64,000 nt of DNA from Megaustenia siamemsis (Eukaryota; Mollusca; Gastropoda; Stylommatophora; Ariophantidae), in NCBI GenBank assembly GCA_032433765.1, contig JAVIAB010000046.1, positions 58,488,500 to 58,552,499 of the forward strand, written 5' to 3'. The notes under the pieces were generated by a model. The model did not search any database and was not told the DNA's origin. It saw only the letters and a list, made by a program, of their open reading frames with translations. A program made the translations under genes and the position numbers. Each line of letters opens with the position of its first letter. The stretch's first letter is position 1. Shown piece after piece: positions 26,301 through 41,300 of the stretch.

Positions 26301-29300
26301 TCTGCCTCTTTTACCCTGTATTTTTCCTTCCAATATTACTTTTAGTAGGCTGTTGTGTCTTTTAACATGGTCCAAAAATTTCATTTGTTTCATCTTAATT
26401 GTATTTAGTAATTCTCTTTTTATTTTTAGTTGTTTTAAAACTTCATCATTTGTATTCTTTTCTTTCCATTCAGTTCTCAAAGAGAACTACTAACTACTAA
26501 GCACAATTAGAACAATACAAATGAAATTTTGGGGGCATGTTAAAAGACACAACAGCCTAATAAAAGATATTGGAAGGGAAAACACAAGGTAAAAGAGGCA
26601 GAGGCAGACCAAGACTAACATGGACGAGTTATTGAGTTATTTGCGGGACATCATCATTGCACTTCGAACATGTCCATAAACACGACGAGTAACATCAAAA
26701 GATGGACAAGTCAGCCTATGACAATCTGCACCATCAAAGCAAGAGACCGAGCAGAATGGCACTCCATGGTAGCCAACCTTCGATGCAGAGACGGCACTCG
26801 ATGATGAGATGAATTAATGAGGCAGGAGATCATTAAACATATGGCCTGTGACAACACCCTAAATCAAAGCAGTAATTTCAAACTTATATTCACTGGCATA
26901 GTATCCTTCATTTTCCCCACCCTTCCTTTTCTTCCTTTCCCTCTCCCTTCCAATTTCCCCCCTCCTCTTAAACCTTCCCTCCTTTTTCCCGTCCCTTCTC
27001 TTGCTTTGGCCCTTTACACTCTGTGTTTCTCATTATTTGTAACATATAAATAAACAGTATGTTTCTCATTATTTGTAACATATAAATAAACAGTATGTTT
27101 CTCATTATTTGTAACATATAAATAAACAGTATGTTTCTCGTTATTTGTAACATATAAATAAACAGTATGTTTCTCATTATTTGTAACATATAAATAAACA
27201 GTATGTTTCTCATTATTTGTAACATATAAATAAACAGTATGTTTCTCATTATTCATAACATGAAAATAATGTTTTTATCCATTATTCATAACAAATAAAG
27301 TGTGCTTCCCATTACTTGCAACACATAAAGTGTGCTTCCCATTACTTGCAACACATAAAGTGTGCTTCCCATTACTTGCAACACATAAAGTGTGCTTCCC
27401 ATTATTCACAACAAATAAATAATGCATGCTTTCCATTAATTCGCAACAAATAAATAAAGTGTGCTTCCCATTACTTGCAACAAATAAAGTGTGCCTCCCA
27501 TTATTTGTAACAAATAAATAACGTGTGCTTCCCATTACTTGTAACAAATAAAGTGTGCTTCCCATTACTTGCAACACATAAAGTGTGCTTACCATTACTT
27601 GCAACACATAAAGTGTGCTTCCCATTATTCACAACAAATAAATAACGCATGCTTTCCATTATTCGCAACAAATAAATAACGTGTGCTTCCCATTACTTGT
27701 AACAAATGTAACAAATAAATATATAACTTTAAACAAACATGAAGTTTGAGAGCCCAAAGTGTGGCACTTTCAAAGTAGGCTACTAAGTTGATCATAGTTT
27801 TATCTGTATAGGGTGTGCTGTTCAGAAAATAATGAGTTAAACAGAGTCAACTAAAAAATTAATGAGTTAAACAGTCAAATCAGAAATTAATGAGTTAAAC
27901 AGAGTCAACTAAAAAATTAATGAGTTAAACAGTCAAATCAGAAATTAATGAGTTAAACAGAGTCAACTAAATAATAAATGTGTTAAACAGTCAAATCAGA
28001 AATTAATGAGTTAAACAGAGTCAACTAAAAAATAAATGAGTTAAACAGTCAAATCAGAAATTAATGAGTTAAATAGAGTCAACTAAAAAATTAATGAGGA
28101 AAATAGAGTCAAATAAGAAATTATTGAGTTAAACAGAGTCAATATCCTTGCAAAGTTAACATTTTAATAATAATGGAGACTGTAACAGGCTTACCCTTGA
28201 GCCCGTTTTTCCAACAGGACCCCTTGAGCCAGGTTCGCCAATTGGACCCTATTAAAATAATAAACAAATAAATATTAATAGCACGACCAAAAATACAAAT
28301 GGATGATTACAGACAAGGGCACTATGTGTGGAGCCAAATTTGGCAGTAATTTCTTAGTTTCAGCACATCAATTATTTCAGAGAAACGAGTGATCTCACCT
28401 TAGTTGGCATCGCAACAAAGTGGTTTTCAAACATTACAAATTAGGTTAGGATTTGGACATTACCTTCTTGTTGTTTCCCTTTTCTCTACAATAATGACAG
28501 ATTAGAGAACCACCAAATAACATGCAATGTTACTCAAGGGGACATTACTCTCAAAACTTAAATAATTTATGTGCTTAAACTAGTACTTAATAATGACAGA
28601 TTAGAGAACCACCAAATAACGTGCAATGTTACTCAAGGGGACATTACTCTCAGAACTTAAATAATTTATGTGCTTAAACTAGGACTTTATCAAATAGACT
28701 GTTAAACCAACACAGAATGGAGATAGTTGTTACATGATGGGGGATATGCTGAGGAAGTGGTATGATCACTAAGGAGTTGTCAGAAGTGTGGTGAGAGTAA
28801 CCAACTGACTAACTAAGGTAACTAATAAAACAAAATGAAGTAAAAACCAAACCTGAATAGTAAAAATAAAATGTAGAATGTACAGTCACACCTAATTTGA
28901 TGTTAGTGACCATAATTTTTACAGACCTTCGGCACATGATTTTTGGGGTAATGTGGTCAGTATTACGCCCATGCCACTTTACTTTCTCAGAAAAATCCAG
29001 TACCCATTTAAGGCTGGGCTGGGTGAACCTGGAAGCCGTTGATCAAGATCGAACCCTAATTTTTGTCCTTAAGAGTCCAGTTCACTAACTACTGAGCTAT
29101 CGCGGCTCCCAAACCTGATTAGGTGGCTAAGGATAATAGAACACATCTGAGGTACATGTAACAACACGCAAATAAAAATATGGTACTGATCACTTTCTGC
29201 TGTAAAATTTGTAATCACAACATAAGAAAACATAAAATAAGCTAAATTTAGGTAATGGAATTATGAGCAAGTGGTTTGTTTATAAATTAAGCAACGTAAA

Positions 29301-32300
29301 GATTATATGTTTTGGGGAGGAAAGCCAGAAGTGACATCACAAATTACATTGCCAAGCAGAAAAATAATGTTCCCTGAGATTTAGAAATAGCATCATATTT
29401 AACACAGCAATCTGACTGACCAATGATATCATGTCTAACAAGCAGCACTCAGACTGACCAATCATATCATGTCTAACACACAGCAATCAGACTGACCAAT
29501 CATATCATGTCTAACACACAGCAATCAGACTGACCAATCATATCATGTCTAACACACAGCAATCAGACTAACCAATGATATCATGTCTAACACACAGCAA
29601 TCAGACTGACCAATGATATCATGTCTAACACACAGCAATCAGACTAACCAATGATATCATGTCTAACACACAGCAATCAGACTAACCAATCATATCATGT
29701 CTAACACACAACAATCAGACTGACCAATGATATCATGTCTAACACACAGCAATAAGACTAACCAATGATATCATGTCTAACACACAACAATCAGACTGAC
29801 CAATCATATCATGTCTAACACACAGCAATCAGACTAACCAATGATATCATGTCTAACACACAGCAATAAGACTAACCAATGATATCATGTCTAACACACA
29901 GCAATAAGACTAACCAATGATATCATGTCTAACACACAGCAATAAGACTAACCAATGATATCATGTCTAACACACAGCAATAAGACTAACCAATGATATC
30001 ATGTCTAACACACAGCAATAAGACTAACCAATGATATCATGTCTAACACACAGCAATAAGACTAACCAATGATATCATGTCTAACACACAGCAATAAGAC
30101 TAACCAATGATATCATGTCTAACACACAGCAATAAGACTAACCAATGATATCATGTCTAACACACAACAATCAGACTGACCAATCATATCATGTCTAACA
30201 CACAGCAATAAGACTAACCAATGATATCATGATTAACACACAGCAATAAGACTGACCAATGATATCATGTCTAACACACAGCAATAAGACTAACCAATCA
30301 TATCATGTCTAACACACAGCAATAAGACTGACCAATGATATCATGTCTAACACACAGCAATAAGACTAACCAATGATATCATGTTTAACACACAGCAATA
30401 AGACTAACCAATGACATCATGTCTAACACACAGCAATAAGACTAACCAATGACATTATACCTAACACACAGCAATAAGACTAACCAATGACATCATGTCT
30501 AACACACAACAATAAGGCTAACCAATCATATGTCCTTATATATATTTGTGTGTTGTTCCAGCTAAACGCCTACTTGGCCGAAATGTTGACTTTTGTTGTT
30601 ACTTACCTACATAAAGCTGTTACCAAACCACTTTTTTCTTCTTTTTTAAAATTGTCATTATCATCAGCCTTATGGCAGCTTGCATCTCTATGCATCCTGG
30701 TGCATCTTGATGCCTTTACTCCAATCATATCATGTCTAACACACAACAATCAGACTCACCAATCATATCATATCTACACAACAATCAGACTCACCAATCA
30801 TATCATGTCTAACACACAGCAATCAGACTCACCAATCATATCATGTCTACACAACAATCAGACTCACCAATCATATCATGTCTAACACACAGCAATCAGA
30901 CTCACCAATCATATCATATCTACACAACAATCAGACTCACCAATCATATCATGTTTAACACACAACAATTAGACAGACCAATCATTACCTCTGGACCTTG
31001 TAACCCTGTTAGCCCAGGATAGCCAATGCCACCCTTTTCCCCTGTTTGTCCGACATCTGCTGTTTCTCCCTGTGGACCTTGAGGTCCAATGGGTCCCTTT
31101 GTGTTAGAGAAGAATATGAATTTACATTAAAATGACACAGAAAAAAGCACTCGACAGAGTAAACAGAGAACAACTGTGGGAGATACTAACAACATACGGA
31201 GTAAGCCAACATCTAACAGAGAACAACTGTGGGAGATACCAACAACATATGGAGTAAGCCAACATCTAACAGAGAACAACTGTGGGAGATACTAACAACA
31301 TACAGAGTAAGCCAACATCTAACAGAGAACAACTGTGGGAGATACCAACAATATACAGAGTAAGCCAACATCTAACAGAGAACAACTGTGGGAGATATTA
31401 ACAACATACGGAGTAAGCCAACAACTAACAGAGAACAACTGTGGGAGATACTAACAACATACGGAGTAAGCCAACAACTAACAGAGAACAACTGTGGGAG
31501 ATACCAACAATATACAGAGTAAGCCAACATCTAACAGAGAACAACTGTGGGAGATATTAACAACATACGGAGTAAGCCAACAACTAACAGAGAACAACTG
31601 TGGGAGATACCAACAATATACAGAGTAAGCCAACATCTAACAGAGAACAACTGTGGGAGATACCAACAATATACAGAGTAAGCCAACATCTAACAGAGAA
31701 CAACTGTGGGAGATATTAACAACATACGGAGTAAGCCAACATCTAACAGAGAACAACTGTGGGAGATACCAACAATATACAGAGTAAGCCAACATCTAAC
31801 AGAGAACAACTGTGGGAGATATTAACAACATACGGAGTAAGCCAACAACTAACAGAGAACAACTGTGGGAGATACTAACAACATACGGAGTAAGCCAACA
31901 ACTAACAGAGAACAACTGTGGGAGATACTAACAACATACGGAGTAAGCCAACATCTAACAGAGAACAACTGTGGAAGATACCAACAACATACAGAGTAAG
32001 CCAACATCTAACAGAGAACAACTGTGGGAGATACTAACAAAATACGGAGTAAGCCAACATCTAACAGGGAACAACTGTGGGAGATATTAACAACATACGG
32101 AATAAGCCAACATCTAACAGAGAACAACTGTGGGAGATACTAGCAACATACGGAGTAAGCCAACATCTAACCAATCTTATTAAAAGTCTCTACGTCAACA
32201 GCAGCTGCAGGGTCAGACCAGCAGCAGGCTACACAGGCCACTTCGAAGTTAGATCAGGTGTAAGACAGGGGTGCGTACAATCCCCCTACTGTTTATTACA

Positions 32301-35300
32301 TACATGGACCATATATGCAAGCTTGCCAACCCATCAGAGACAGAGGAGATCAACGAGTTTTTATTTGCAGACGATCAGGCACTAATACATGAAACAATAG
32401 AAGACCTACAAGAGCACTTAAACAAACTCAACATCTCAGGCACAAAATACAACACGAAAATCAACATCAACAAAACAGAAATCATGAATGTTGCCAAAAA
32501 TAAACAGAACATCAACATAACTATAGAAGGCAGGCAACTAAAACAAGTAGAGGAATTCAAATACCTAGAAAGTCTAATGACAAACGATAATTCTCAAACG
32601 GCAGAAATAGAATCAAGATGCAACAAAGCTTGTAAAATCATTAGATTGCTATCACCACTATTATCCAACAAGGAAATAACTCTAGAGGCATAACGAGCAC
32701 TATACAATACAATCTTCATCCCAACGTTATGCTACCAATGCCAGACCTGGACCCTAGATGCAAGAACAATAAGAAAAATAACCTCTACTGAGATGAAATG
32801 TGTCAGACAAATGATAGGATAAATTCTGAAAGATAAGATCAGAAATGAAGAACTGAGAAAAAAGCTAGGAATAGTCCCCGCCATAGAATATATAAGGAAA
32901 CAACAGATAAAATTGTTTTGCCACGTGACAAAGCAGAAAGATCAAATCACAACACAACGAGCCTTGAATAAATGTTGTGGGAATACCAGACCCAAGAGTC
33001 AATCATGAAAAAGATGGATCGATGGAATATCAGACTCATTAGAAAACATAACAGCAGCTGAGGCAAACAGAAGAGCAAAAGACCGCAAATTATATCTCCC
33101 CTCGACGCTGAAAGGCAAAAGAGGAAGGGGAAAAAAAGAAAGAAAAAGAATATGTCAACCCAATAACAACCCACTCTAGTTAGTTTTTATTTTGACATAG
33201 AGAATCTACCAACCTAGTAACAACCCACTCTGGTTAGTTTTTATTTTGACATAGAGAATCTACCAACCTAGTAACAACCCACGCTAGTTAGTTTTTATTT
33301 TGATGTAAAGAATCTACCAACCTAGTGACAACCCACTCTGGTTAGTTTTTATTTTGACATAGAGAATCTACCAGCCTAGTGACAACCCACTTTATTTAGT
33401 TTTTATTTTAACATAGAGAATCTACTAACCTAGTGACAACCCATTCTAGTTAGTTTTTATTTTAACATAGAGAATCTACCAACCTAGTAACAACCCACAT
33501 TTAGTTAGTTTTTATTTTGACATAGAGAATCTACCGACCTAGTGACAACCCACGCTAGTTAGTTTTTATTTTAACATAGAGAATCTACCGACCTAGTGAC
33601 AACCCACTTTAGTTAGTTTTTATTTTAACATAGAGAATCTACCAACCCAATGACAACCCACTTTAGTTAGTTTTTATTTAACATAGAGAATCTACCAACC
33701 CAATGACAACCCACTTTAGTTAGTTTTTATTTTGACATGGAGAATCTACCAACCTAGTGACAACCCACTTTAGTTAGTTTTTTATTTTGACATAGAGAAT
33801 CTACCAACCTAGTGACAACCCACTTTAGTTAGTTTTTATTTTAACATAGAGAATCTACCGACCTAGTGACAACCCACTTTAGTTAGTTTTTATTTTGACA
33901 TAAAGAATCTACCGACCTAGTGACAACCCACTTTAGTTAGTTTTTATTTTGACATAGAGAATCTACCAACCTAGTGACAACCCACTTTAGTTAGTTTTTA
34001 TTTTAACATAGAGAATCTACCAACCCAATGACAACCCACTTTAGTTAGTTTTTATTTTAACATAGTGAAGATGTCAAGCCAATGACAACCCACTTTCTAT
34101 CTATCTATTGACCTTTCGAGCCGTAACCGGCCCATAGGGCGTAGACCAAGATACACCTTCTCCTATATGAATTTTTGTTCTAGCAGTTTTCTTTTAAAGA
34201 TATTTTATCAAATCTCGCCATCTGTCTCTGTTCTGTGCAAGCAGTTCTATCTCATTGAGGGAGCTGATTCCTGCTGCTCTTGCCTCTCTCATCAATGTTC
34301 TTCTCAGTGTCTCCCTGGGTCTTCCTCTTTTTCTTTTACCTGTTGTTTCCCATATGAGGGCTTGCTTTGCTATTCGATTATTATCTCTTCTCATCACATG
34401 TCCAACGTATGACCATCGTCTTTTCTTTATTACTGAAGATATTAGTGGTTGATTGGCGATTTCTCTAATTTCCTCGTTTGTTTTGAATTCGTTCCATTCT
34501 ATACCAAGTATTTTCCTTAGACATTTATTTTCGAATGCGTTCAACTTTGTTTCCATATCTCTTGTTGTTTTCCAGCTTTCACACGCATACGTAAGGGTTG
34601 ATAGTACATTTGATTTGAATAGCCTAAGTTTTGTGTTTGTGCTAATGAGTTTTGATTTCCACAACTTTTCAAGGCTTCTGAAAGACATTGCTGCTTTAGC
34701 CAGTCTGATTCTAATTTCTTTGCTCGTATCCCCTTCTCGATCAATGTGACTTCCAAGATAGATGAAGTGATCGATCTCTTCTACTGGTTTGTTTTCCATG
34801 TATATTTTGTCACTTGTTGGAATTAAACTTTTCATGACTTTAGTCTTTTCATGATTGACCTCAAGCCCAATTTTGCTGGCTATTGATGACCCACTTTAGT
34901 TAGTTTTTTTTTTAAGACATGGTATGGCAAGCAGTAAATAAAGCCTTATACAAGCCTTGCATCTACACAAATGTAGAGAAAAATAGCTTCTATAAGTTAC
35001 AACAGTATTGACCTGTCATCATAATTAATTTTTACAAAATGACTATCACTAGAATAACAGTACGCTGTAGAAAGTTTGCAATAAACTATCGTACAAACTT
35101 ATATAAACACTAAACACAAGAACATTTATAATCAACAAACAACACAGAGAGAAAACTAAACAGCAAAAATGTATAATTAACATACACATGAAAACAGTAA
35201 ACAGTAGAAAGTTTATGAACACAATCACGCACAAAAAACAATGGAAAAAGAAAACATTTTACAGTGAACACAACAATCAAGAGTCTTGTGGGGACTTACA

Positions 35301-38300
35301 GGAGATCCTGCTGGTCCGTTCGGCCCTTTAGGTCCCTCTGGTCCATTGTCTCCCTGTAGATCAAACAAGAACAAATGATGTCTTCACAAACTTTTGACAA
35401 CATGTCAGAACTCAACAATTTGTTGTCAACCCTATATTTTAACAATTGTTTGATGTTCTTGCTCAAATCATTTCTCTCCTCTTTATGTTCTCCCTACCAA
35501 ACAACACTTATTCACCAACTTTCTACCAACTCTCCAGCTATCAACATCCACAACCTCTCTACCAACGCCACAGCTATAAACACTCATTCATCACCTCTCT
35601 ACCAACTCTCCAGCTATCAACATCCACAACCTTTTTACAAACTCCACAGATATAAACACTCATCCATAATCTCTCTACCAACTCCACAGCTATAAACACT
35701 CATCCATAACCTCTCTACCAACTCTCCAGCTATAAACACTCATCCATAACCTCTCTACCAACTCTCCAGCTATAAACACTCATCCATAACCTCTCTACCA
35801 ACTCCACAGCTATAAACACTCATCCATAACCTCTCTACCAACTCTCCAGCTATAAACACTCATCCATCACCTCTCTACCAACTCTCCAGCTATCAACATC
35901 CATAATCTCTCTACCAACTCCACAGCTATAAACACTCATCCATAACCTCTATACCAACTCTCCAGCTATAAACACTCATCCATCACCTCTCTACCAACTC
36001 TCCAGCTATCAACATCCACAACCTCTCTACCAACTCCACAGCTATAAACACTCATCCATCACCTCTCTACCAACTCCACAGCTATAAACACTCATCCATC
36101 ATCTCTCTACCAACTCCCCAGCTATAAACACTCATCCACAACTTCTGTACCAACTCCTTAGATATTGAACACTCAGCCACCAACTCTCCAGCTATCAAAA
36201 CACAACCACCAACTCCACAGTTATCAACACTCAACCAACAACTACCTAGTTATCAACACTAAACCAAAGACTACTTAGTTATCAACACTCAACCACCAAC
36301 TACCCAGTTATCAACACTTAACCACCAACTCTACAGTTATAAACACTCAACCACCAACTCCACAGTTATCAACACTTAACAATCAACTCCCCAGTTATCA
36401 ACACTCAATCACCAACTCTACAGTTATCAACACTCAACCACCCACTCAACAGTTATCAACACTCAAACACCAACTCCACAGTTATCAACACTCAAACACC
36501 AACTCCACAGTAATCAACACTCAAACACCAACTCCACAGTTATCAACACTCAAACACCAACTCCACAGTTATCAACACTCAAACACCAACTCCACAGTTA
36601 TCAATGCTCAAACACCAACTACACAGTTATCAACACTCAAACACCAACTCCACAGTTATCAACACTCAAACACCAACTCCACAGTTATCAACAATCAAAC
36701 ACCCACTCAACAGTTATCAACACTCAAACACCAACTCCACAGTTATCAATGCTCAAACACCAACTCCACAGTTATCAACACTCAAACACCAACTCCACAG
36801 TTATCAACACTCAACTACCAACTCCACAGTTATCAACACTCAAACACCAACTCCACTGTTATCAACACTCAAACACCAACTCCACAGTTATCAACACTCA
36901 ACCACCAACTACCCAGTTATCAACACTCAAACACCAACTCCACTGTTATCAACACTCAAACACCAACTCCACAGTTATCAACACTCAAACACCAACTCCA
37001 CAGTTATCAACACTCAAACACCAACTCCACAGTTATCAACACTCAAACACCAACTCCACTGTTATCAACACTCAAACATCAACTCCACAGTTATCAACAC
37101 TCAAACACCAACTCCACAGTTATCAACACTCAAACACCAACTCCACAGTTATCAACACTCAACCACCAACTCCACAGTTATCAACATAAAGATTAATCAG
37201 CCCCTTACCTGAGGTCCCCTCTCGCCTGCTGGTCCTGTATTGCCAGGTGGCCCTGCAGGTCCTGGGTGGCCAGGTATCCCTGGTTTGCCCGGTGTGCCCG
37301 ATTCTCCATCAGGACCTTTTGGCCCAGATCGACCTTGAATTCCTATTGGTCCAGTGTTTCCTGGAGCTCCCTTAGATAAAATATAACAGATACAAGTTTC
37401 ATCAAATATGGAAAATGAGAAAAAAGTATCTACAAGAATTGGCATGTCAGCCCAGGTATTCAACAGACTCAGAAACATTTAGCAATCAACTAATCTCCAT
37501 CTCAGCACCAGACTTAGAATTTACAAGTCAAATGTGTCACCCATATTCTTATATGCAGCAGAAACATGGAGAATGAACCATACGATAGAAAGTCGATTAA
37601 GAGGATTTTAAGGTCGCTGTTTTAAGAAGATACTAAACATCCGTTGGATGGAATCAAAACATTAAGAACAAAGAAGTTGTCGGAAGATCAGGCATTAACA
37701 ACATCGATTAAAAAGTGAAAAGAAGATATTGGAAATGGCTATGCCACATTCTATGAATAGAACAAACAAGGCATCAGCACCTAGCATTAACATGGACACA
37801 ACCTAGCAAATAAAGAAATGGTGGGTTTCTCTGTCTATTGTTGTACCTTTCAGCTCCCTGTGGAGCATAGGTCTTCAACAAACACTTTCCTAGCTGTTCT
37901 GTTTCTTGCCATTCTTTTAAGATCATTCCATGTTTTCCTCATCATCTTCATCTCTGCTTTCATCTGTCTTCTCTAAGAATATTTTGGTCCTCCTTTTTGA
38001 CTTTTCCCCTTGAGATTCCAAAGAGGGCCTGTCATGTAATACTCTCAATTAGTTTTCATAGTGCGTGTCCTTTCCAGCACCATCGTCTTAGTTGTATCTC
38101 TTTATCCACTGGTATTTGACTGGTACTTTTTCATAATTCTATGTTAGTGATTTTGTCCTGCCATTTTCATCATTTTATTCTGTGCAAGCATCCATTAATG
38201 AAGGTCTGTATCTTCAAGATTGTCAAATTGTTGTTCTCCATGTTTCACAGCCATATAATCATCATCAAATACCATGCCTGCTGGTGTAGGTGATCATGTC

Positions 38301-41300
38301 TCTCTGTTACTTTTGATCTCGACAGTTATTTATCATTTCTGTTGTTGACCTTCTGCCAAGCCATTCTCTTAAGCTGTCTGATATTTTTTCTCTTTGCTTT
38401 CCTTTATCTCTTCGTCCCTCAATTTTCCCAGTTGTTACAATATATTCCAGCTGTTCCCTTCTCATTACATGGCCAAAAAATGATGATTGTTTCTTTCTAA
38501 TATTGAAAATTAGTTCTCCTTTTGCTTTGACATTTTTAAGAATGTTTTCACAACTCTTCTTAGCTGTCTATGGTATTCTCAAAATTCTTCTGTAAAACCA
38601 TATTTCTACAGGATTCAGTGATTTTCTTGTCTGTTGTCCTATTGTCTATGATTCACATCCATATGTTAAGATTTGTACTATATAACATTTAAAAACTCCT
38701 TTTCTTGTTTCTATCATCAAAAATGGATACCACAGTATTTTCCTAATTTTTTTTGAAAAGCTGCTTTTGTCTGAGTTATTTTGCATCTCACATCTATTGT
38801 ACAGAGGTTCAAATATATATATATAAATATATATATATATAATATATCAAAAGATGAAAGGGCTATAAATCAATGAGAAGAGTAAAGCAAGATAGTCTAA
38901 ATAGAAATGGGATAAAAAATAGATTAAAGAACAACAGACATATAAGAAAGGCAACTGCTTAAAAAATAAAGAATGTTTGTAAAGATTAAAGAATAAACTT
39001 ACAGTAGCACCTGGTTCACCAATAGGACCTGAAGATCCTACAGGACCGATATCTCCTGCTTTTCCTTGAGCTCCATCATTTCCTGGAAACAAAAACAGCA
39101 ACTTAAGAAACCAAAATATACTCAAGTCCATCATTTCCTGGAAACAAAGACAGTAACTTAAGAAACCATAATATACTCAAGTCCATCATTTCCTGGAAAC
39201 AAAGAAAGCTACATAAGAAACCAAAATATACTCAAGTCCATCATTCATAGCTTGTGTCAGGATCAATGAACTGAGAGCTATCAGTGACTCATAGCTTGTG
39301 TCAGGATCAATGAACTGAGAGCTGTCAGTGACTCATAGCTTGTGTCAGGATCAATGAACTGAGAGCTGTCAGTGACTCATAGCTTGTGTCAGGATCAATG
39401 AACTGAGAGCTGTCAGTGACTCATAGCTTGTGCCAGGATCAATGAACTGAGAGCTGTCAGTGACTCATAGCTTGTGCCAGGATCAATGAATTGAGAGCTG
39501 TCAGCAACTCATAGCTTGAGTCAGGATCAATGAACTGAGAGCTGTCAGTGATCATTGAACTGAGAGCTGTCAGTGACTCATAGCTTGTGCCAGGATCAAT
39601 GAACTGAGAGCTGTCAGTGACTCATAGCTTGTGCCAGGATCAATGAATTGAGAGCTGTCAGCAACTCATAGCTTGTGTCAGGATCAATGAACTGAGAGCT
39701 GTCAGTGACTCATAGCTTGTGTCAGGATCAATGAACTGAGAGCTGTCAGTGACTCATAGCTTGTGCCAGGATCAATGAATTGAGAGCTGTCAGCAACTCA
39801 TAGCTTGTGTCAGGATCAATGAACTGAGAGCTGTCAGTGACTCATAGCTTGTGCCAGGATCAATGAATTGAGAGCTATCAGTGACTCATAGCTTGTGTCA
39901 GGATCAATGAACTGAGAGATGTCAGTGACTCATAGCTTGTGTCAGGATCAATGAACTGAGAGCTATCAGCGACTCATAGCTTGTGTCAGGATCAATGAAC
40001 TGAGAGCTGTCAGTGACTCATAGCTTGTGTCAGGATCAATGAACTGAGAGCTATCAGCGACTCATAGCTTGTGTCAGGATCAATGAACTGAGAGCTGTCA
40101 GTGATCATTGAACTGAGAGCTGTCAGTGACTCATAGCTTGTGTCAGGATCAATGAACTGAGAGCTGTCAGCAACTCATAGCTTGTGTCAGGATCAATGAA
40201 CTGAGAGCTGTCAGCAACTCATAGCTTGTGTCAGGATCAATGAACTGAGAGTTATCAGTGACTCATAGCTTGTGCCAGGATCAATGAACTGAGAGTTATC
40301 AGTGACTCATAGCTTGTGCCAGGATCAATGAACTGAGAGTTATCAGTGACTCATAGCTTGTGCCAGGATCAATGAACTGAGAGCTGTTAGCAACTCATAG
40401 CTTGTGTCAGGATCAATGAACTGAGAGCTATCAGTGACTCATAGCTTGTGCCAGGATCAATGAACTGAGAACTGTCAGTGACTCATAGCTTGTGTCAGGA
40501 TCAATGAACTGAGAACTGTCAGTGACTCATAGCTTGTGTCAGGATCAATGAACTGAGAGCTATCAGTGACTCATGGATTGTGACAGGATCAATGAACTGA
40601 GAGCTATCAGTGACTCATAGCTTGTGCCACGATCAATGAACTGAGAGCTGTCAGCGACTCATAGCTTGTGTCAGGATCAATGAACTGTCCAGATTCTACT
40701 TCACCTCTTCACAGTGCCCCCATAAACAGAATAACTATTTCTAGAGAAGTGACTATTTCACTCTGGTGTGTAGTTGTGTTGTTGATTTCTCTCACTAGTC
40801 ACGCCCACTACCTCTACATCAGGGATATAAACTGTAATATAGATGTCATTACATCAGGATTATAGCCTGTAATATAGATAGATATTATTACATCAGGGTT
40901 ATAGCCTGTAATATAGATAGATTTCGGTACATCAGGAATAGAGCCTGATTTTTATAGATGTCACTACATCAAGGATATAGCCTGCAATTTCCACTAACAG
41001 CAATCAACAGTAATTAGTTTCCACTAACAGCAGTCAACAGTAATTAGTTTCCACTAACAGCAGTCAACAGTAATTAGTTTCCACTAACAGTCTTCTTCTA
41101 CATTTCAAGTCTCTGTGGAGCATTAATCTTCAACAAAGACTTTCAACTCTATGTGGAGCATTAATCTTCAACAAACACTTTCAACTCTCTGAGGAGCATT
41201 GATCTTCAACAAACACTTTCAACTCTCTGTGGAGCATAGATCTTCAACAAACACTTTCAACTCTCTGTGGAGCATAGATCTTCAACAAACACTATCAACT

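Noticed and set aside
33165..34096. 54-bp array as possible repeated collagen exon
   Set aside because: The length matches the collagen module by chance; sequence is AT-rich with stops and no Gly codon pattern.
34194..34835. Stand-alone host reverse-transcriptase gene
   Set aside because: Family 3' UTR, tail and flanking duplication show it is a 5'-truncated LINE.
36604..37212. 202-codon plus-strand ORF
   Set aside because: 29-bp minisatellite artefact, opposite to the gene, with no domain.
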